Below, piece by piece: positions 8,514 to 17,066 of a stretch of DNA of 64,000 nucleotides (positions are counted from its first letter, which is position 1; every line of letters starts with the position of its first letter). Made by a program: the position numbers and the translations under genes. The DNA comes from Bradyrhizobium erythrophlei. Lineage in GTDB: Bacteria; Pseudomonadota; Alphaproteobacteria; Rhizobiales; Xanthobacteraceae. The stretch lies in assembly GCA_900129675.1 (NCBI GenBank), contig FSRD01000003.1:1240001-1304000 (forward strand), given 5' to 3'. A model generated the notes under the pieces. It saw only the letters and a list, made by a program, of their open reading frames with translations. It was not told where the DNA came from and searched no databases.

Positions 8514-8914
8514 TTGAAAGAACCTCCCTGACAATATCTTCGTGGCTGGGCGCTAGGTCACGTTCGCGGTGGCGCACGAGATCCAGAGCCAATTGGTTCA
8601 GAGATACCTCAGGAAACATTTGTTGACAATTTAAATTTCGCATCTTATGCGAATATCTGATAAAGTTCGCATTATAGGAATTTCGGAGATATCTGCGTTT
8701 TGCGAATTATCTCGATCCTAGACCAGTCCAGAGCACGCTCGGCGGCGGTCTTGGCCAGATCAGCCTGATGATCGCGGTAAAGCGAGCGGGATGCGGGCCG
8801 CTGGACCGAAAGCGAGTCTTTGCCAATCGTGCCCGTAAGAGCGGGAGATCAATGGAGTGCGGCAAGGCGCAAAGCCAATGGCCGCCTTGGCCAATTTAAG
8901 AAGGAGATCATACG
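8514..8914. other. Divergent intergenic regulatory region
   Basis: The 401 bp between the duplicated-domain gene (minus) and the cupin gene (plus) contain the promoter and palindromes listed for 8623-8653. They end with an AAGAAGGAG ribosome site (about 8899-8907) for the cupin. The region is much more AT-rich around 8600-8720 than its flanks. No gene is visible in it. Confidence 0.6.
8623..8653 (+). promoter_or_regulatory. Promoter with overlapping palindromic operator
   Basis: A TTGACA box (8623-8628) is followed after 17 bases by TATGCG (8646-8651). Over the -10 lies the perfect dyad TTCGCATcttATGCGAA (8637-8653). Further half-sites TTCGCAT (8666-8672) and TGCGAA follow. Length and symmetry suit an IclR-type regulator, and an IclR gene lies at 11281-12183; this link is inference. 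Binding here would block transcription of the cupin gene and could affect the divergent unit. Confidence 0.6.
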
Positions 8915-9343
8915 ATGACAGCAGCTATCGTGAGGCCTATCGTCACGCGTAAGGGCAAGGAGCACCACTCTACCGGACAATCCGGCGGCGCGGTGCGGAT
9001 TTCGGGAGTCAGCGCCCAGCACACACCAGCCACCAAGATATGGTTCGGACAGGTGAGCAACCAGCCCGGCTACCGCTCGCTGCCCCACCATCACGGCGAA
9101 GCAGAAACCGGTGGCTACGTGTTGCGCGGTCGCGGGCGTATCTATTTCGGTGAGGACTACAGTAAATTCGTCGACGCAGACGAGGGTGATTTTGTCTTCG
9201 TACCGCCCTTCATGCCGCATATCGAAGTGAACATGAGCGTGACGGAAGAACTTGTTTGGCTCACTGCACGGACACCGGAGAATATTGTGGTCAACCTACC
9301 GGATGTTGAAGACGCGACTCTGGAAGGCTACCATCGCGCTTGA
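8915..9343 (+). CDS. Cupin-domain protein
   Basis: The 142-residue protein is a single cupin barrel. SLPHHHGEAETGGYVLRGRG carries the metal-binding motif 1 (H-H-H and E), and DFVFVPPFMPHIEVN carries motif 2 with the third His. Such proteins bind a divalent metal and act as small dioxygenases, isomerases or sensors. A strong AAGAAGGAG site precedes the ATG. It begins the forward unit opposite the duplicated-domain gene and is followed 171 bp later by a SnoaL-like gene. The substrate is unknown. Confidence 0.8.
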   Translation: MTAAIVRPIVTRKGKEHHSTGQSGGAVRISGVSAQHTPATKIWFGQVSNQPGYRSLPHHHGEAETGGYVLRGRGRIYFGEDYSKFVDADEGDFVFVPPFMPHIEVNMSVTEELVWLTARTPENIVVNLPDVEDATLEGYHRA

Positions 9344-9514
9344 GCGTGAGCAGCGCATTGCCGCCTGCGCTCACGTTTCCGGGCGCAAGATGGCCCGGTA
9401 TCGCCGTATGATCGGCTGTCGCACATCTCGTAGCCAGTAGCTGAACCGTGTGTCCATTGGCTACGAGAAAAACAACAACCAGCACGTTAGCCGTGCGTCT
9501 ACCGGATCGGTTTC

Positions 9515-10057
9515 ATGAACACCACTCCTGTCTCCCGAGAAAACCTTCCTGAAGGGCTGGAGCGCTTGCTCACCATCGAGGAGATCCAGCGTTTGAAAGC
9601 GAGATACTGCCGGTACATTGACACCAAGCAGTGGGACAAGCTCAATGCGTTATTCGTACCGCATGCTCGCTTCGACGGTCTCGGCTCCGTCCCGCCCGGT
9701 GCCGACGTGACTGCGTTCGTGAACGGTGTCAGTACCCGACTGCAAGAAGCCGTCTCCATTCATCATTGCCACATGCCCGACATCGTCTTGACCGGACCTG
9801 AGTCGGCGCGCGGTGTCTGGGCGATGATGGACTATCTTCAATGGCCGTCGGGTTTCAGTCCCAAGGAAGCACCCGGGCAGAGCGGTTTCGTTGGCTATGG
9901 TCACTATGAGGAAGAATACACCAAGGTCGAGGGTCGATGGCTGATTTCATTCCTGCGCCTGACAAGGCTGCGGATCGATGCCCTGCCGCTCGACCATCCG
10001 ACGCCGCGTAAAGGCCAACTCACCGCGTCGCACGATTGGACCGGCGTGATGGAGTAG
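9515..10057 (+). CDS. SnoaL-like/NTF2-fold protein
   Basis: The 180-residue protein has the SnoaL_4 pattern: LLTIEEIQRLKARYCRYIDT at residues 19-38, WDKLNALFVPHARFDG, then HHCHMPDIVLTGPESARGVW and a YEEEYTKVEGRWLI strand near the end. Proteins of this fold act as small cyclases, dehydratases or hydratases on cyclic lipids and polyketides. It follows the cupin gene and is closed by a hairpin, so it probably belongs to the same unit. Confidence 0.8.
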   Translation: MNTTPVSRENLPEGLERLLTIEEIQRLKARYCRYIDTKQWDKLNALFVPHARFDGLGSVPPGADVTAFVNGVSTRLQEAVSIHHCHMPDIVLTGPESARGVWAMMDYLQWPSGFSPKEAPGQSGFVGYGHYEEEYTKVEGRWLISFLRLTRLRIDALPLDHPTPRKGQLTASHDWTGVME

Positions 10058-10071
10058 GCCGCCAAAGCCGC

Positions 10072-10104
10072 CCGGCGACGTCCGGTCGCCGGCTGCGCCT
10101 TTTA
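10072..10104 (+). terminator. Probable terminator after the SnoaL-like gene
   Basis: A perfect 8-bp GC stem (arms 10072-10079 and 10085-10092) with a 5-base loop lies 15 bp after the stop. A short T-run follows at about 10099-10103. The T tract is weak, so efficiency is uncertain. Confidence 0.55.
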
Positions 10105-10234
10105 CCATGCTCCTTCTTATGCAGTCGCACAGCTTCTGTGTTGCGCAGTTCCCCCTTGCCCGCGATCCCAAAAGTCGTTTGTCCGTCCAAGACAGGAACC
10201 ATGATCGCCAGTAAAAAAGCTGGCTCAATCTCGA

Positions 10235-11281
10235 TCAGGGGATGATCTTGAGGCGACGCAATTCGCCGAAGCGGCCCAGCATGGCGTCGGTAGAATCCTT
10301 GCAGCCGTGAAACCCCGCACGGCGGATCTTGCCCGTCTCGACAAGGACATCATTGGAAAAGGCCGTATTGAACATGTAGTCGGCCCATCTCCAATCCACC
10401 AGCGCATTGATATCCGGCTGCCGGAGGTTGTTGCGTTCGGCGATCTCCCACCACAAGGGGGCAAAACGTTCCGCGACCTGCGAGAGGGGGACAGGCAGCG
10501 GTTCACCATGCGCAAGCCCGAAATAATCGGCTAGCACGGGCCAGACATGGCGCCAGCGTCCCGGGTCTCCATTGGCTATGTTGAATATCTGGTTTTTTGC
10601 TTCAGGGCTTTCGGCGGCCCATACGGCGGCATCGGCGATCTGATCCGCATCAGCGAGATGATGAAGAGCATTCCAAGCGGATGCGGGACCGGGAAAGCGC
10701 AGCGGCACCTTTGTTGCGTGCGACAGGGTGGCGAAGATGGCGAGCGTCATGACGAGATTCATCGGCGAATGCTCGGAAAAGCCGGTCACGAAAGGCGGAA
10801 CTAGGTTGGTCCAACTCCACGGCGAGACGGCCTCGCGCTCGGCCAGCAAATCCTCCTGGTCGTAATAGAAGTTCGGACCCAGATGACGAGGGTCGGTTTC
10901 ACGGGCCGGCGTCTTGATTCCGCCCCACTGCAGTCCATAGTGCTTGCCGCCGGTTATCACGACGACTCGCTCCAAAAGCGCTCCAGCCTCCGCAATCGAG
11001 AGGGCGTTGCGCAAGAGCGCAAGGTTCGGCTCAATCTCGAGCGTCCGGCTTGGGCGCGATTGATAGGCCGCGAAAAACAGATGGGTTATGAGGCCAACAG
11101 AGCCGCGGGCCTGTGCCACGGAGCTGTCGTCGAGGAGATCCACCGCAAGCCCAGAGGTCCCTTCGATTGGTGCGCCTGCGCGCGTCGCGCTTACAATATC
11201 CCAGCCGTCTTCTCCTGCCAGCCTGCGCACGATGGCACCGCCGATGACGCCGGCAGCGCCGATTACCAATGCTCTTTTCAT
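10235..11281 (-). CDS. NAD(P)-dependent reductase, PRISE/VEP1-like SDR
   Basis: The 348-residue protein has a Rossmann start (MKRALVIGAAGVIGGAIVRRLA), a THLFFAAY strand and the NFYYDQEDLL motif that marks the PRISE branch (progesterone 5-beta-reductase/iridoid synthase-like) in place of the classical YxxxK. These enzymes reduce activated C=C bonds of enones with NADPH. The ATG overlaps the stop of the IclR gene as TAATG, which indicates translational coupling. Together with SnoaL, NIPSNAP and an ACS permease it suggests breakdown of a cyclic or terpenoid compound (inference). Confidence 0.8.
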   Translation of the reverse strand: MKRALVIGAAGVIGGAIVRRLAGEDGWDIVSATRAGAPIEGTSGLAVDLLDDSSVAQARGSVGLITHLFFAAYQSRPSRTLEIEPNLALLRNALSIAEAGALLERVVVITGGKHYGLQWGGIKTPARETDPRHLGPNFYYDQEDLLAEREAVSPWSWTNLVPPFVTGFSEHSPMNLVMTLAIFATLSHATKVPLRFPGPASAWNALHHLADADQIADAAVWAAESPEAKNQIFNIANGDPGRWRHVWPVLADYFGLAHGEPLPVPLSQVAERFAPLWWEIAERNNLRQPDINALVDWRWADYMFNTAFSNDVLVETGKIRRAGFHGCKDSTDAMLGRFGELRRLKIIP

Positions 11282-12183
11282 TATTTTACCGCCCTGCCTC
11301 TCTCGGCCGCGACCAATTTGCGCGAGCGAGCCTTTTTCACGACGGCTGGCGAGCGTGCCTTGTTGGACCGGCTTTTCTTTTGGCCTTCAGCAACGTTTTT
11401 CGTTTTGGAGGCGGCCATCTTGACCATGAGCGCGGTGGTCCGCTTCGCCGCATCCTGAATCAGCACGCCCAGCTTCTCAAAATCTGTTTGCTGCCATTTA
11501 TCCGCGGAAACCACAAACGTGATGCTTCCGACGATCTTCTGCTCCGGGCTGAAAATCGGTGCCGAGATTCCGCCTGCATTTGGGATCATCTCCGCCCGTG
11601 TCAGCGCGTATCCCTGCCGCGCGATCCGCATCATTTGCGCCCGGAACTCCGGCCAAGTCGGGCCGAGCCCCGAGTTCCGCAACTCATCGGCATGATTCAG
11701 CGCGACGGTTCTCAACTGATAGATGGTGAGGTTGGCAAGGATGATCTTTGCCATCGCCCCCCGAAACAGCGACATCGGACGCCCGCGCTCGAATTCCAGC
11801 AATACCGACGAATCCGGCCATGCAATATCAATGCACATTACGCTGTCGCGGTAATAGCTCGCGAGCAACATGTTGAGATTGTGGTGCGCGCTCACCTCGT
11901 TCATGACCGTACTGCCCGCGATCAAAAGTGGGTCACTGATACGGATCAGCCGGTCCATTTCGATTATTTTTGGACCGAGGACATAGGTACCACCGGCGAT
12001 CGGTGCCAGAAGCCCGGCGTCGCACAGGGTCGAAAGATACCGGTAGGCAGTCGCTCGGGACATGCCGAGTTCCTTGACGATATCTTCCAGATGAGCGCTC
12101 ATTCGACCTTCGCGGAAGAACTCCAAGACGCTCAGGCCCTTCGCGAAACTGCTGCTCGACGACAGAGTGCTGTCTTCCTTCAT
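11281..12183 (-). CDS. IclR-family transcriptional regulator with lysine-rich tail
   Basis: The 300-residue protein has the N-terminal winged helix (SFAKGLSVLEFF then LEDIVKELGMSRATAYRYLSTL, residues about 12-53) and the C-terminal effector domain (YVLGPKIIEMDRL to ISAPIFSPEQKIVGSITFVV). The last 45 residues form an unusual basic tail rich in Lys, Arg and Ser beyond the normal family end. It is the first gene of a two-gene minus operon with the PRISE-like reductase. It is a candidate to bind the palindromes at 8637-8653 or 12260-12272. Confidence 0.88.
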   Translation of the reverse strand: MKEDSTLSSSSSFAKGLSVLEFFREGRMSAHLEDIVKELGMSRATAYRYLSTLCDAGLLAPIAGGTYVLGPKIIEMDRLIRISDPLLIAGSTVMNEVSAHHNLNMLLASYYRDSVMCIDIAWPDSSVLLEFERGRPMSLFRGAMAKIILANLTIYQLRTVALNHADELRNSGLGPTWPEFRAQMMRIARQGYALTRAEMIPNAGGISAPIFSPEQKIVGSITFVVSADKWQQTDFEKLGVLIQDAAKRTTALMVKMAASKTKNVAEGQKKSRSNKARSPAVVKKARSRKLVAAERGRAVK

Positions 12184-12259
12184 ACGCGGTCCATCACCTT
12201 TCTAGTCACTCCTTCGACGCGTTTTTAAGGGAAGCCCGTAACGCGAGCAACCAAACGTT

Positions 12260-12272
12260 TGAAAAGTTTTCA
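12260..12272. promoter_or_regulatory. Palindrome upstream of the IclR gene
   Basis: TGAAAAGTTTTCA is a perfect dyad (6-1-6) in an AT-rich stretch 77 bp upstream of the IclR start codon. It lies between iclR (minus) and the SDR pseudogene (plus). It could be an autoregulatory operator; it does not share sequence with the palindrome at 8637. Confidence 0.4.
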
Positions 12273-12403
12273 TATTATCGCAGGATAAATTATATCACGT
12301 ATACTGCAAAAATGATCTAACAAAGCGAATCTCTTATTTTGAGACTCATACGGGAGAGGCATGACGTGATAAGGGTCTCGCCCCCGGAGAAGGATGATTT
12401 TCC

Positions 12404-13177
12404 ATGGATGTCGAGGACGCAGCGGCGTTGCGAGAATATCAACTCAAAAGCGCGGTGGCCGTGGTCACGCGAGCAGGGGGGCGCCATCGGTACGGCGATC
12501 GCGGACAGACTCTTCGCGTTGGGCGCGTCACGCTTCTGGACCTGCCGCAGGCCAAACCGATCCTGGAGAAGCGCATCGGCGATTCGGGTGCGGACGGTGC
12601 GGCCGTCGCATGCCACGTGACGGACGCCTCTCCGGTTGCCGAGGCGGCGGAACGCGTCAGGCAGGCGTTCGGACCATGCGATCTTCTGGTCAACAATGCC
12701 GGAATTCTCACGCCGCATGCACCGCTCGCCAATGTGGCGTTGGAAGCATAGGATCGTACGATAGCGGTCAATATCCGCGGCCCATTCCTCTGGACGAAAT
12801 ATTTTGGCGCCCATATGCTCGAACGCGGCCGCGGCAGCATCGTCAATATCGGCTCGATCGCCGCGGCATCGCCGATCGTTTCTCCTGCGTACAATGTCAG
12901 CAAAGCCGGCGTTCTGGCGCTCACGCGACATACCGCGGTCGAATGGGGCCCTCAGGGGGGCCGCACGAGCTCGGTGAGTCCTGGCTTCGTCAGGACCCCA
13001 CTGTCGCAGGTGAACTATACAAACGATGATATGCTGAATGCACGGATCGGGCTGGTGCCCTTGAGGCGCCTCGGTCTCGGGCAGGACATCGCCAACGCTG
13101 TCGCCTACCTCCTCAGCGACGCTGCTGGCTTCATCAATGGGCAGGATCTTATCGCTGATAGTGGCTTCTTGCTGACT
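12404..13177 (+). pseudogene. Short-chain dehydrogenase pseudogene
   Basis: The reading frame from ATG 12404 keeps most of an SDR: LLVNNAGIL near residue 92 and the active-site YNVSK near residue 162, with a C-terminus ending GQDLIADSGFLLT. Three lesions are visible. The cofactor loop is read out of frame between about 12475 and 12535, where the next frame gives GGAIGTAIADRLFALGAS. The frame then returns, so two compensating indels occurred. A TAG at 12749-12751 replaces the Trp expected before DRTIAVNIRG. An IS481 element abuts the last codons. The ancestral enzyme was probably an NAD-dependent alcohol dehydrogenase of the neighbouring catabolic cluster. Confidence 0.8.
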
Positions 13178-14274
13178 CCTGTGTGTACCGAAAACTTAAA
13201 CACGGGCGTAGTGGTGATGAAGTCTGCCCAGGATGGCGTGCGAGCTGATCACACCGGTTCGCTGAACCGGGCGAGACACTGGTGCATCCTCGTTCAAGGA
13301 CCGATGAGTTCTGACGCGGTTGTAATAGTCCGCATAGGATCGGAGGATTCGGCGCAAATGCATCTCGCCCAAGACTATGATGTGGTCCACACACTCACGC
13401 CGGATCGATCCGATCAGCCGTTCGGCAAAGCCATTCTGCCAGGGCGAGGCTGGCGCGGTAGGCTTGTCCCGGATGCCCATGGCGCGCAATCGGCGCGTGA
13501 CGATGCTGCCATAGATCCGGTCGCGATCACGGATAAGGTAGTGCGGAGCCTCATCCCAAGGAAACGCCTCCGTTATCTGCCGTGCAACCCATTCTGCCGT
13601 CGGATTTGCTGTGACGTTGATCCAGACGAGGTCTCCGCGGCCGAGCCGGACAATGACGAAGGCATAGAGCAGCTCGAAACCGATAGTTGGAACAACGAAC
13701 AGGTCGATGGCGGCAATGTCCGGCGCGTGGTTCCGCAAGAAGGTTCGCCATTCCTGGCTGGGTGGCCCCCGTCGTTTGACCATGTACTTGGCGACGCTCG
13801 ACTGTGCGATCTCAAACCCGAGCTTGAGCAGTTCGCCGTGGATGCGTGGCGCGCCCCAAAGCGGATTTTCCATGCTCATCCGCCGGATCAATCCGCGCAG
13901 CTCCGTGTCGATCCGCGGTCGCCCTCCCTGTGGACGCGACTTCCAACGCCAGTAGCAGCGAAAGCCGGCCCGATGCCAACGCACGAGCGTCTCGGGTCGG
14001 CTGATCGTGAGGACCTGTAGGATCGACGGAACCCAGCGGTAGAGTTGGATAAAGAACCAGCGATCATTGTTCGTAAGCCGGACGCGACCATGGAGCCTAC
14101 GCGTCAAGACCATTAACTGATGTCGAAGTACCGCGTTCTCAGCTTCAAGCCGTAACTTCGACTTGAACGGCGAGGCCAGCACGGTCAGAGCGAAACAGAA
14201 CAGCCCGATCATTCCACCAGCTTAGGCGACTCCAATACGTCATCAACTCGGATAAGGTTTTCGGTACACACAGG
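13178..14274. mobile_element. IS481-family insertion sequence, apparently complete
   Basis: The two ends are inverted copies of CCTGTGTGTACCGAAAAC (13178-13195 and its complement at 14257-14274), giving an element of about 1.1 kb with one transposase gene on the minus strand. I could not find a target duplication in the flanks. One side is the SDR pseudogene and the other an istB remnant, so it probably moved into, or recombined within, already decaying DNA. Confidence 0.8.
13196..14212 (-). CDS. IS481-family transposase
   Basis: The 338-residue DDE transposase begins MIGLFCFALTVLASPFKSK. An N-terminal helix-turn-helix region is followed by an rve core: first Asp in DIAAIDLFVVPT, second in HYLIRDRDRIYG, and the Glu in PWQNGFAERLIGSIRRE. 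The frame is uninterrupted and the catalytic triad complete, so it could be active. It fills most of the IS between the terminal repeats. Confidence 0.9.
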   Translation of the reverse strand: MIGLFCFALTVLASPFKSKLRLEAENAVLRHQLMVLTRRLHGRVRLTNNDRWFFIQLYRWVPSILQVLTISRPETLVRWHRAGFRCYWRWKSRPQGGRPRIDTELRGLIRRMSMENPLWGAPRIHGELLKLGFEIAQSSVAKYMVKRRGPPSQEWRTFLRNHAPDIAAIDLFVVPTIGFELLYAFVIVRLGRGDLVWINVTANPTAEWVARQITEAFPWDEAPHYLIRDRDRIYGSIVTRRLRAMGIRDKPTAPASPWQNGFAERLIGSIRRECVDHIIVLGEMHLRRILRSYADYYNRVRTHRSLNEDAPVSRPVQRTGVISSHAILGRLHHHYARV

Positions 14275-14275
14275 C

Positions 14276-14458
14276 AAGGTCTTTCCCGATCCCGCAATGA
14301 CGCTCGCCGCGATCGATCGCCTCGTTCATCACTCCACAATCTTCGAGATGAATGTCGAGAGCTACCGGCGGCGCGAGGCCGTGGAACGAAAGCGAGGGCC
14401 AGGTCGGCCAGCGTCATATGCCACGCCCGCCTCATCAAGATTGTCGCGCTACAGATAA
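14276..14458 (+). pseudogene. IS21-family IstB C-terminal remnant
   Basis: Sixty codons in frame to a stop at 14456-14458 read KVFPDPAMTLAAIDRLVHHS and then FEMNVESYRRREAVERKRG, the end of the IstB AAA ATPase that assists IS21 transposition. Everything upstream is cut off by the IS481 end at 14274, one base away. istA is not present. Confidence 0.8.
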
Positions 14459-14749
14459 CCCAAAGCGCGCCAAATGCGACCGCGTTGATCGCCTCGCTCA
14501 GGGGAAAAAGCTAGGCAATCGGCCCGCCCGCCGGGGTCGCCGCAGCTGCGATACCGGTGTCTACGCAGCGACGGCCCCGGCTACCTCAGAAGCTGCCGAG
14601 CGACATTTTAACTTTGCAGGGCAAAGGACATCTCAACGCTCTGACGCAAGCGAGGGATCCTCAGCGGCCGTCGTGCAACCTCCAAAGTGGAGATGGACAA
14701 TCGACCTTAGAGTCGGGTAGCCATACGTTCGGCAAGAGGAGGCCGCCTC
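14459..14749. other. IS21 end debris and TetR upstream region
   Basis: No gene is visible. Near 14594-14650 two short motifs (ACATTTTAACTTTGCAG and GGACATCTCAACGCTCTG) are arranged like the repeated transposase-binding motifs at IS21 ends downstream of istB. The rest precedes the tetR gene and should contain its promoter; I see no clear -35/-10 pair. Confidence 0.45.
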
Positions 14750-15433
14750 GTGGCTCGCTGGAATAACGCCGTTGCAAGCGCAACCGAGCTTAAGAATCTT
14801 CGGAAGGATGCACTTTACCGCGAGGCGGCAAAGGCCTTTCGCCGCAATGGCTACCACGGCACCTCGTTGGACGAGATCGCCGAAGGTTTGGGGATCAGCA
14901 AGCCCACTCTTTATCACTACGTCAAAACCAAGCGGGACCTTCTGTATCAGTGCCACATGGCAGCCGCCGAGCAGGCTCTGTCGACTGTGTGTCGGGACGA
15001 GGGCATCACCGGCATTGAACGCCTGCGGCGGACGACTTCAGCCTACGTTCGCTCGATGATCGGAGATCAGAGCTATAGCGTTGTTATTCTTGAGGAAAAA
15101 TCGCTTTCCCCGGTTCAGCTTTCGACCGTTGTGCACGAACGTGATCGCTTCGAGGGAGCTCTAATCACGATGGTGCTGGAGGGTCAGCAGGATGGCACGA
15201 TCATCCCCGGCGAGCCGCGGTTTGCTGTCTTTAACGTCCTTGGGGCGGTCAACTGGGTCACCAAATGGTACCGGCCCGGTGGGTCTTGGGACGAGGCTGA
15301 GGTGGGTGAGGGCGTTGCCGGCTTTGTGTGCCGGGGCCTTGCGTCCCCAGGTTCGACAATCAAAGGCAGCAGGTTGCTCCCTCAGTTGCTGTCAATCGCA
15401 GCCGTGCATCCACCGCAAACCCTGTCCCCCTGA
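14750..15433 (+). CDS. TetR-family regulator
   Basis: The 227-residue protein starts at a GTG. It has the TetR helix-turn-helix at about residues 22-65 (YREAAKAFRRNGYHGTSLDE, then IAEGLGISKPTLYHYVKTKR). The ligand domain resembles the TetR_C_33-type regulators of acyl-CoA pathways. It sits directly upstream of and in line with the ABC/acyl-CoA operon starting at 15528 and is the likely local regulator, probably responding to an acyl-CoA (inference). Confidence 0.88.
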   Translation: MARWNNAVASATELKNLRKDALYREAAKAFRRNGYHGTSLDEIAEGLGISKPTLYHYVKTKRDLLYQCHMAAAEQALSTVCRDEGITGIERLRRTTSAYVRSMIGDQSYSVVILEEKSLSPVQLSTVVHERDRFEGALITMVLEGQQDGTIIPGEPRFAVFNVLGAVNWVTKWYRPGGSWDEAEVGEGVAGFVCRGLASPGSTIKGSRLLPQLLSIAAVHPPQTLSP

Positions 15434-15527
15434 TCCTGCTGTTGACTTTCGACTCTGCAGTCGATTAGTCGTACAGAAAGTTGAAATGACCAGATGCAGT
15501 TGCGCGCTGGGGCATGGGTAGGACGCT

Positions 15528-16343
15528 GTGAACCAGGCGCGAGATGAAATGACGTCGGTGGGGACAACCGGATCCCGTCAGTTGTTGCGGGCGGAGGGAC
15601 TCTCGAAGCGCTTCGGCGGCGTCCAGGCGTTGAGCGATGTGTCATTCGCGATGCATCGAGGACAGATCGTTGGGCTGATCGGGCCAAACGGCTCCGGCAA
15701 ATCGACATGCGTCAATCTTCTCTCCGGTAATCTGCCCGTCAGCGCTGGCGAAGTCTGGCTCGATGATGAATTGTTGACCGGCGAACCGATCGATGCAGCT
15801 GTCGTCAAAGGCCTGGCGCGCACTTTCCAGAGCACGCAGATTTTCGCTGAACATACGGCGCTCGAAAATGTGATGCTCGGGTGTCACACGCTATTCAAGC
15901 AAGGCCCGGAGAAATCGGTATTGCGCACCGCTTCGGCCAAGCGTGAGAATCTCGAACTGGTCACCCACGCGGAGCGCTCGCTCGCATTGGTCGGCCTAGC
16001 GCCGCGTCGGGACCAAATTGCTTCGACACTATCCGCAGCCGAGCAGCGCCTGCTGATGATCGCTGTGGCGCTGGCTACAAAGCCCAAGGTCATCCTGCTC
16101 GACGAGCCGGCGGCGGGCATGGTCGCCAGCGAGCGCCGCGCTTTGGCGGGCATCATTCGCGCCCTGCCGTCGCACGGCGTTAGCGTCTTGGTGATCGAAC
16201 ATCACATGGGGCTGATCATGGAGGTCTGCGACCGTATCGTCGTGCTCAACTTCGGCCAGAAGATCGCCGAGGGCACTCCGGCCGAGATCCGTAACAATCA
16301 GGCGGTTATCGACGCCTATCTCGGGCATCGCGATCATGCTTGA
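15528..16343 (+). CDS. livG: Branched-chain-type ABC transporter ATPase (LivG-like)
   Basis: The 271-residue ATPase has Walker A GPNGSGKST, Walker B VILLDEPAAGM, and the LivG insertion with TFQSTQIFAEHTALENVMLG. Its signature motif is LSAAEQRLLMIA rather than LSGGEQ, a change of both glycines. It is one of two cytoplasmic ATPases of a HAAT-family importer. Either the GTG at 15528 or the ATG at 15549 could be the start; the domain begins at RAEGLSKRFGG, so both are compatible. It overlaps the next gene by 8 bp. Confidence 0.9.
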   Translation: MNQARDEMTSVGTTGSRQLLRAEGLSKRFGGVQALSDVSFAMHRGQIVGLIGPNGSGKSTCVNLLSGNLPVSAGEVWLDDELLTGEPIDAAVVKGLARTFQSTQIFAEHTALENVMLGCHTLFKQGPEKSVLRTASAKRENLELVTHAERSLALVGLAPRRDQIASTLSAAEQRLLMIAVALATKPKVILLDEPAAGMVASERRALAGIIRALPSHGVSVLVIEHHMGLIMEVCDRIVVLNFGQKIAEGTPAEIRNNQAVIDAYLGHRDHA

Positions 16344-17037
16344 AGTTTCCGATCTGCGCATCGGTTACGGCCAGGTCGAGGTCGTGCATGGCGTTTCCTT
16401 CAATGTGCGCAAGGGCGAATGCGTAGCGCTAATTGGCCCGAACGGCGCCGGAAAATCCACCATTCTCAAAACCGTCTGCGGGCTGATGTCGCCGCTCGGC
16501 GGCTCGATCATGTTCGGTGGCCGGTCCACAGCGGGGGAGCCGGGCCACAGGATCGCAGGTCTCGGCATTTCGATGTGCCCGGAAGGCCGCCAGGTGTTTT
16601 CAGAAATGACCGTGATGGAGAACCTTCAGCTCGGCGCCTATACGCGCCGGCGCAGCTCGATCAAAGACGACCTCGATGAAATGATGACGCTGTTTCCGCG
16701 CCTGCGCGAGCGTGCCGGGCAAGATGCAGGAACTCTTTCGGGCGGCGAGCAGGAGATGGTGGCGATCGCACGCGCACTGATGGCGCGCCCGAAACTCTGC
16801 ATCTTCGATGAGCCCTCGCTCGGCATCGCGCCGCGCGTGGTCGACGAGATCGAACAGACGCTGCTGGCGATCAAGGCGCGGGGCGTCACCATTCTGTTGG
16901 TGGAGCAGTCTGTTTCGATGGCGCTTCGTGTCGCCGACCGCGGCTACGTGATTGAGGCGGGGCTGATTGTGCTTGAGGGCTCGTCCGCCGAACTCGCGGG
17001 CAACAAGAACGTTCAAAATGCCTATCTCGGTTTTTGA
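16336..17037 (+). CDS. livF: Branched-chain-type ABC transporter ATPase (LivF-like)
   Basis: The 233-residue ATPase carries Walker A GPNGAGKST, a normal signature LSGGEQEMVAIARAL, Walker B LCIFDEPSLGIAP and the switch His replaced by Gln/Ser in LLVEQSVSM, as is usual for LivF. It pairs with the upstream LivG-like subunit and overlaps it by 8 bp. The stop lies 29 bp before the binding-protein start. Confidence 0.93.
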   Translation: MLEVSDLRIGYGQVEVVHGVSFNVRKGECVALIGPNGAGKSTILKTVCGLMSPLGGSIMFGGRSTAGEPGHRIAGLGISMCPEGRQVFSEMTVMENLQLGAYTRRRSSIKDDLDEMMTLFPRLRERAGQDAGTLSGGEQEMVAIARALMARPKLCIFDEPSLGIAPRVVDEIEQTLLAIKARGVTILLVEQSVSMALRVADRGYVIEAGLIVLEGSSAELAGNKNVQNAYLGF

Positions 17038-17066
17038 AGTAAAAAAGCGCACAGGAGGAGATGTCG

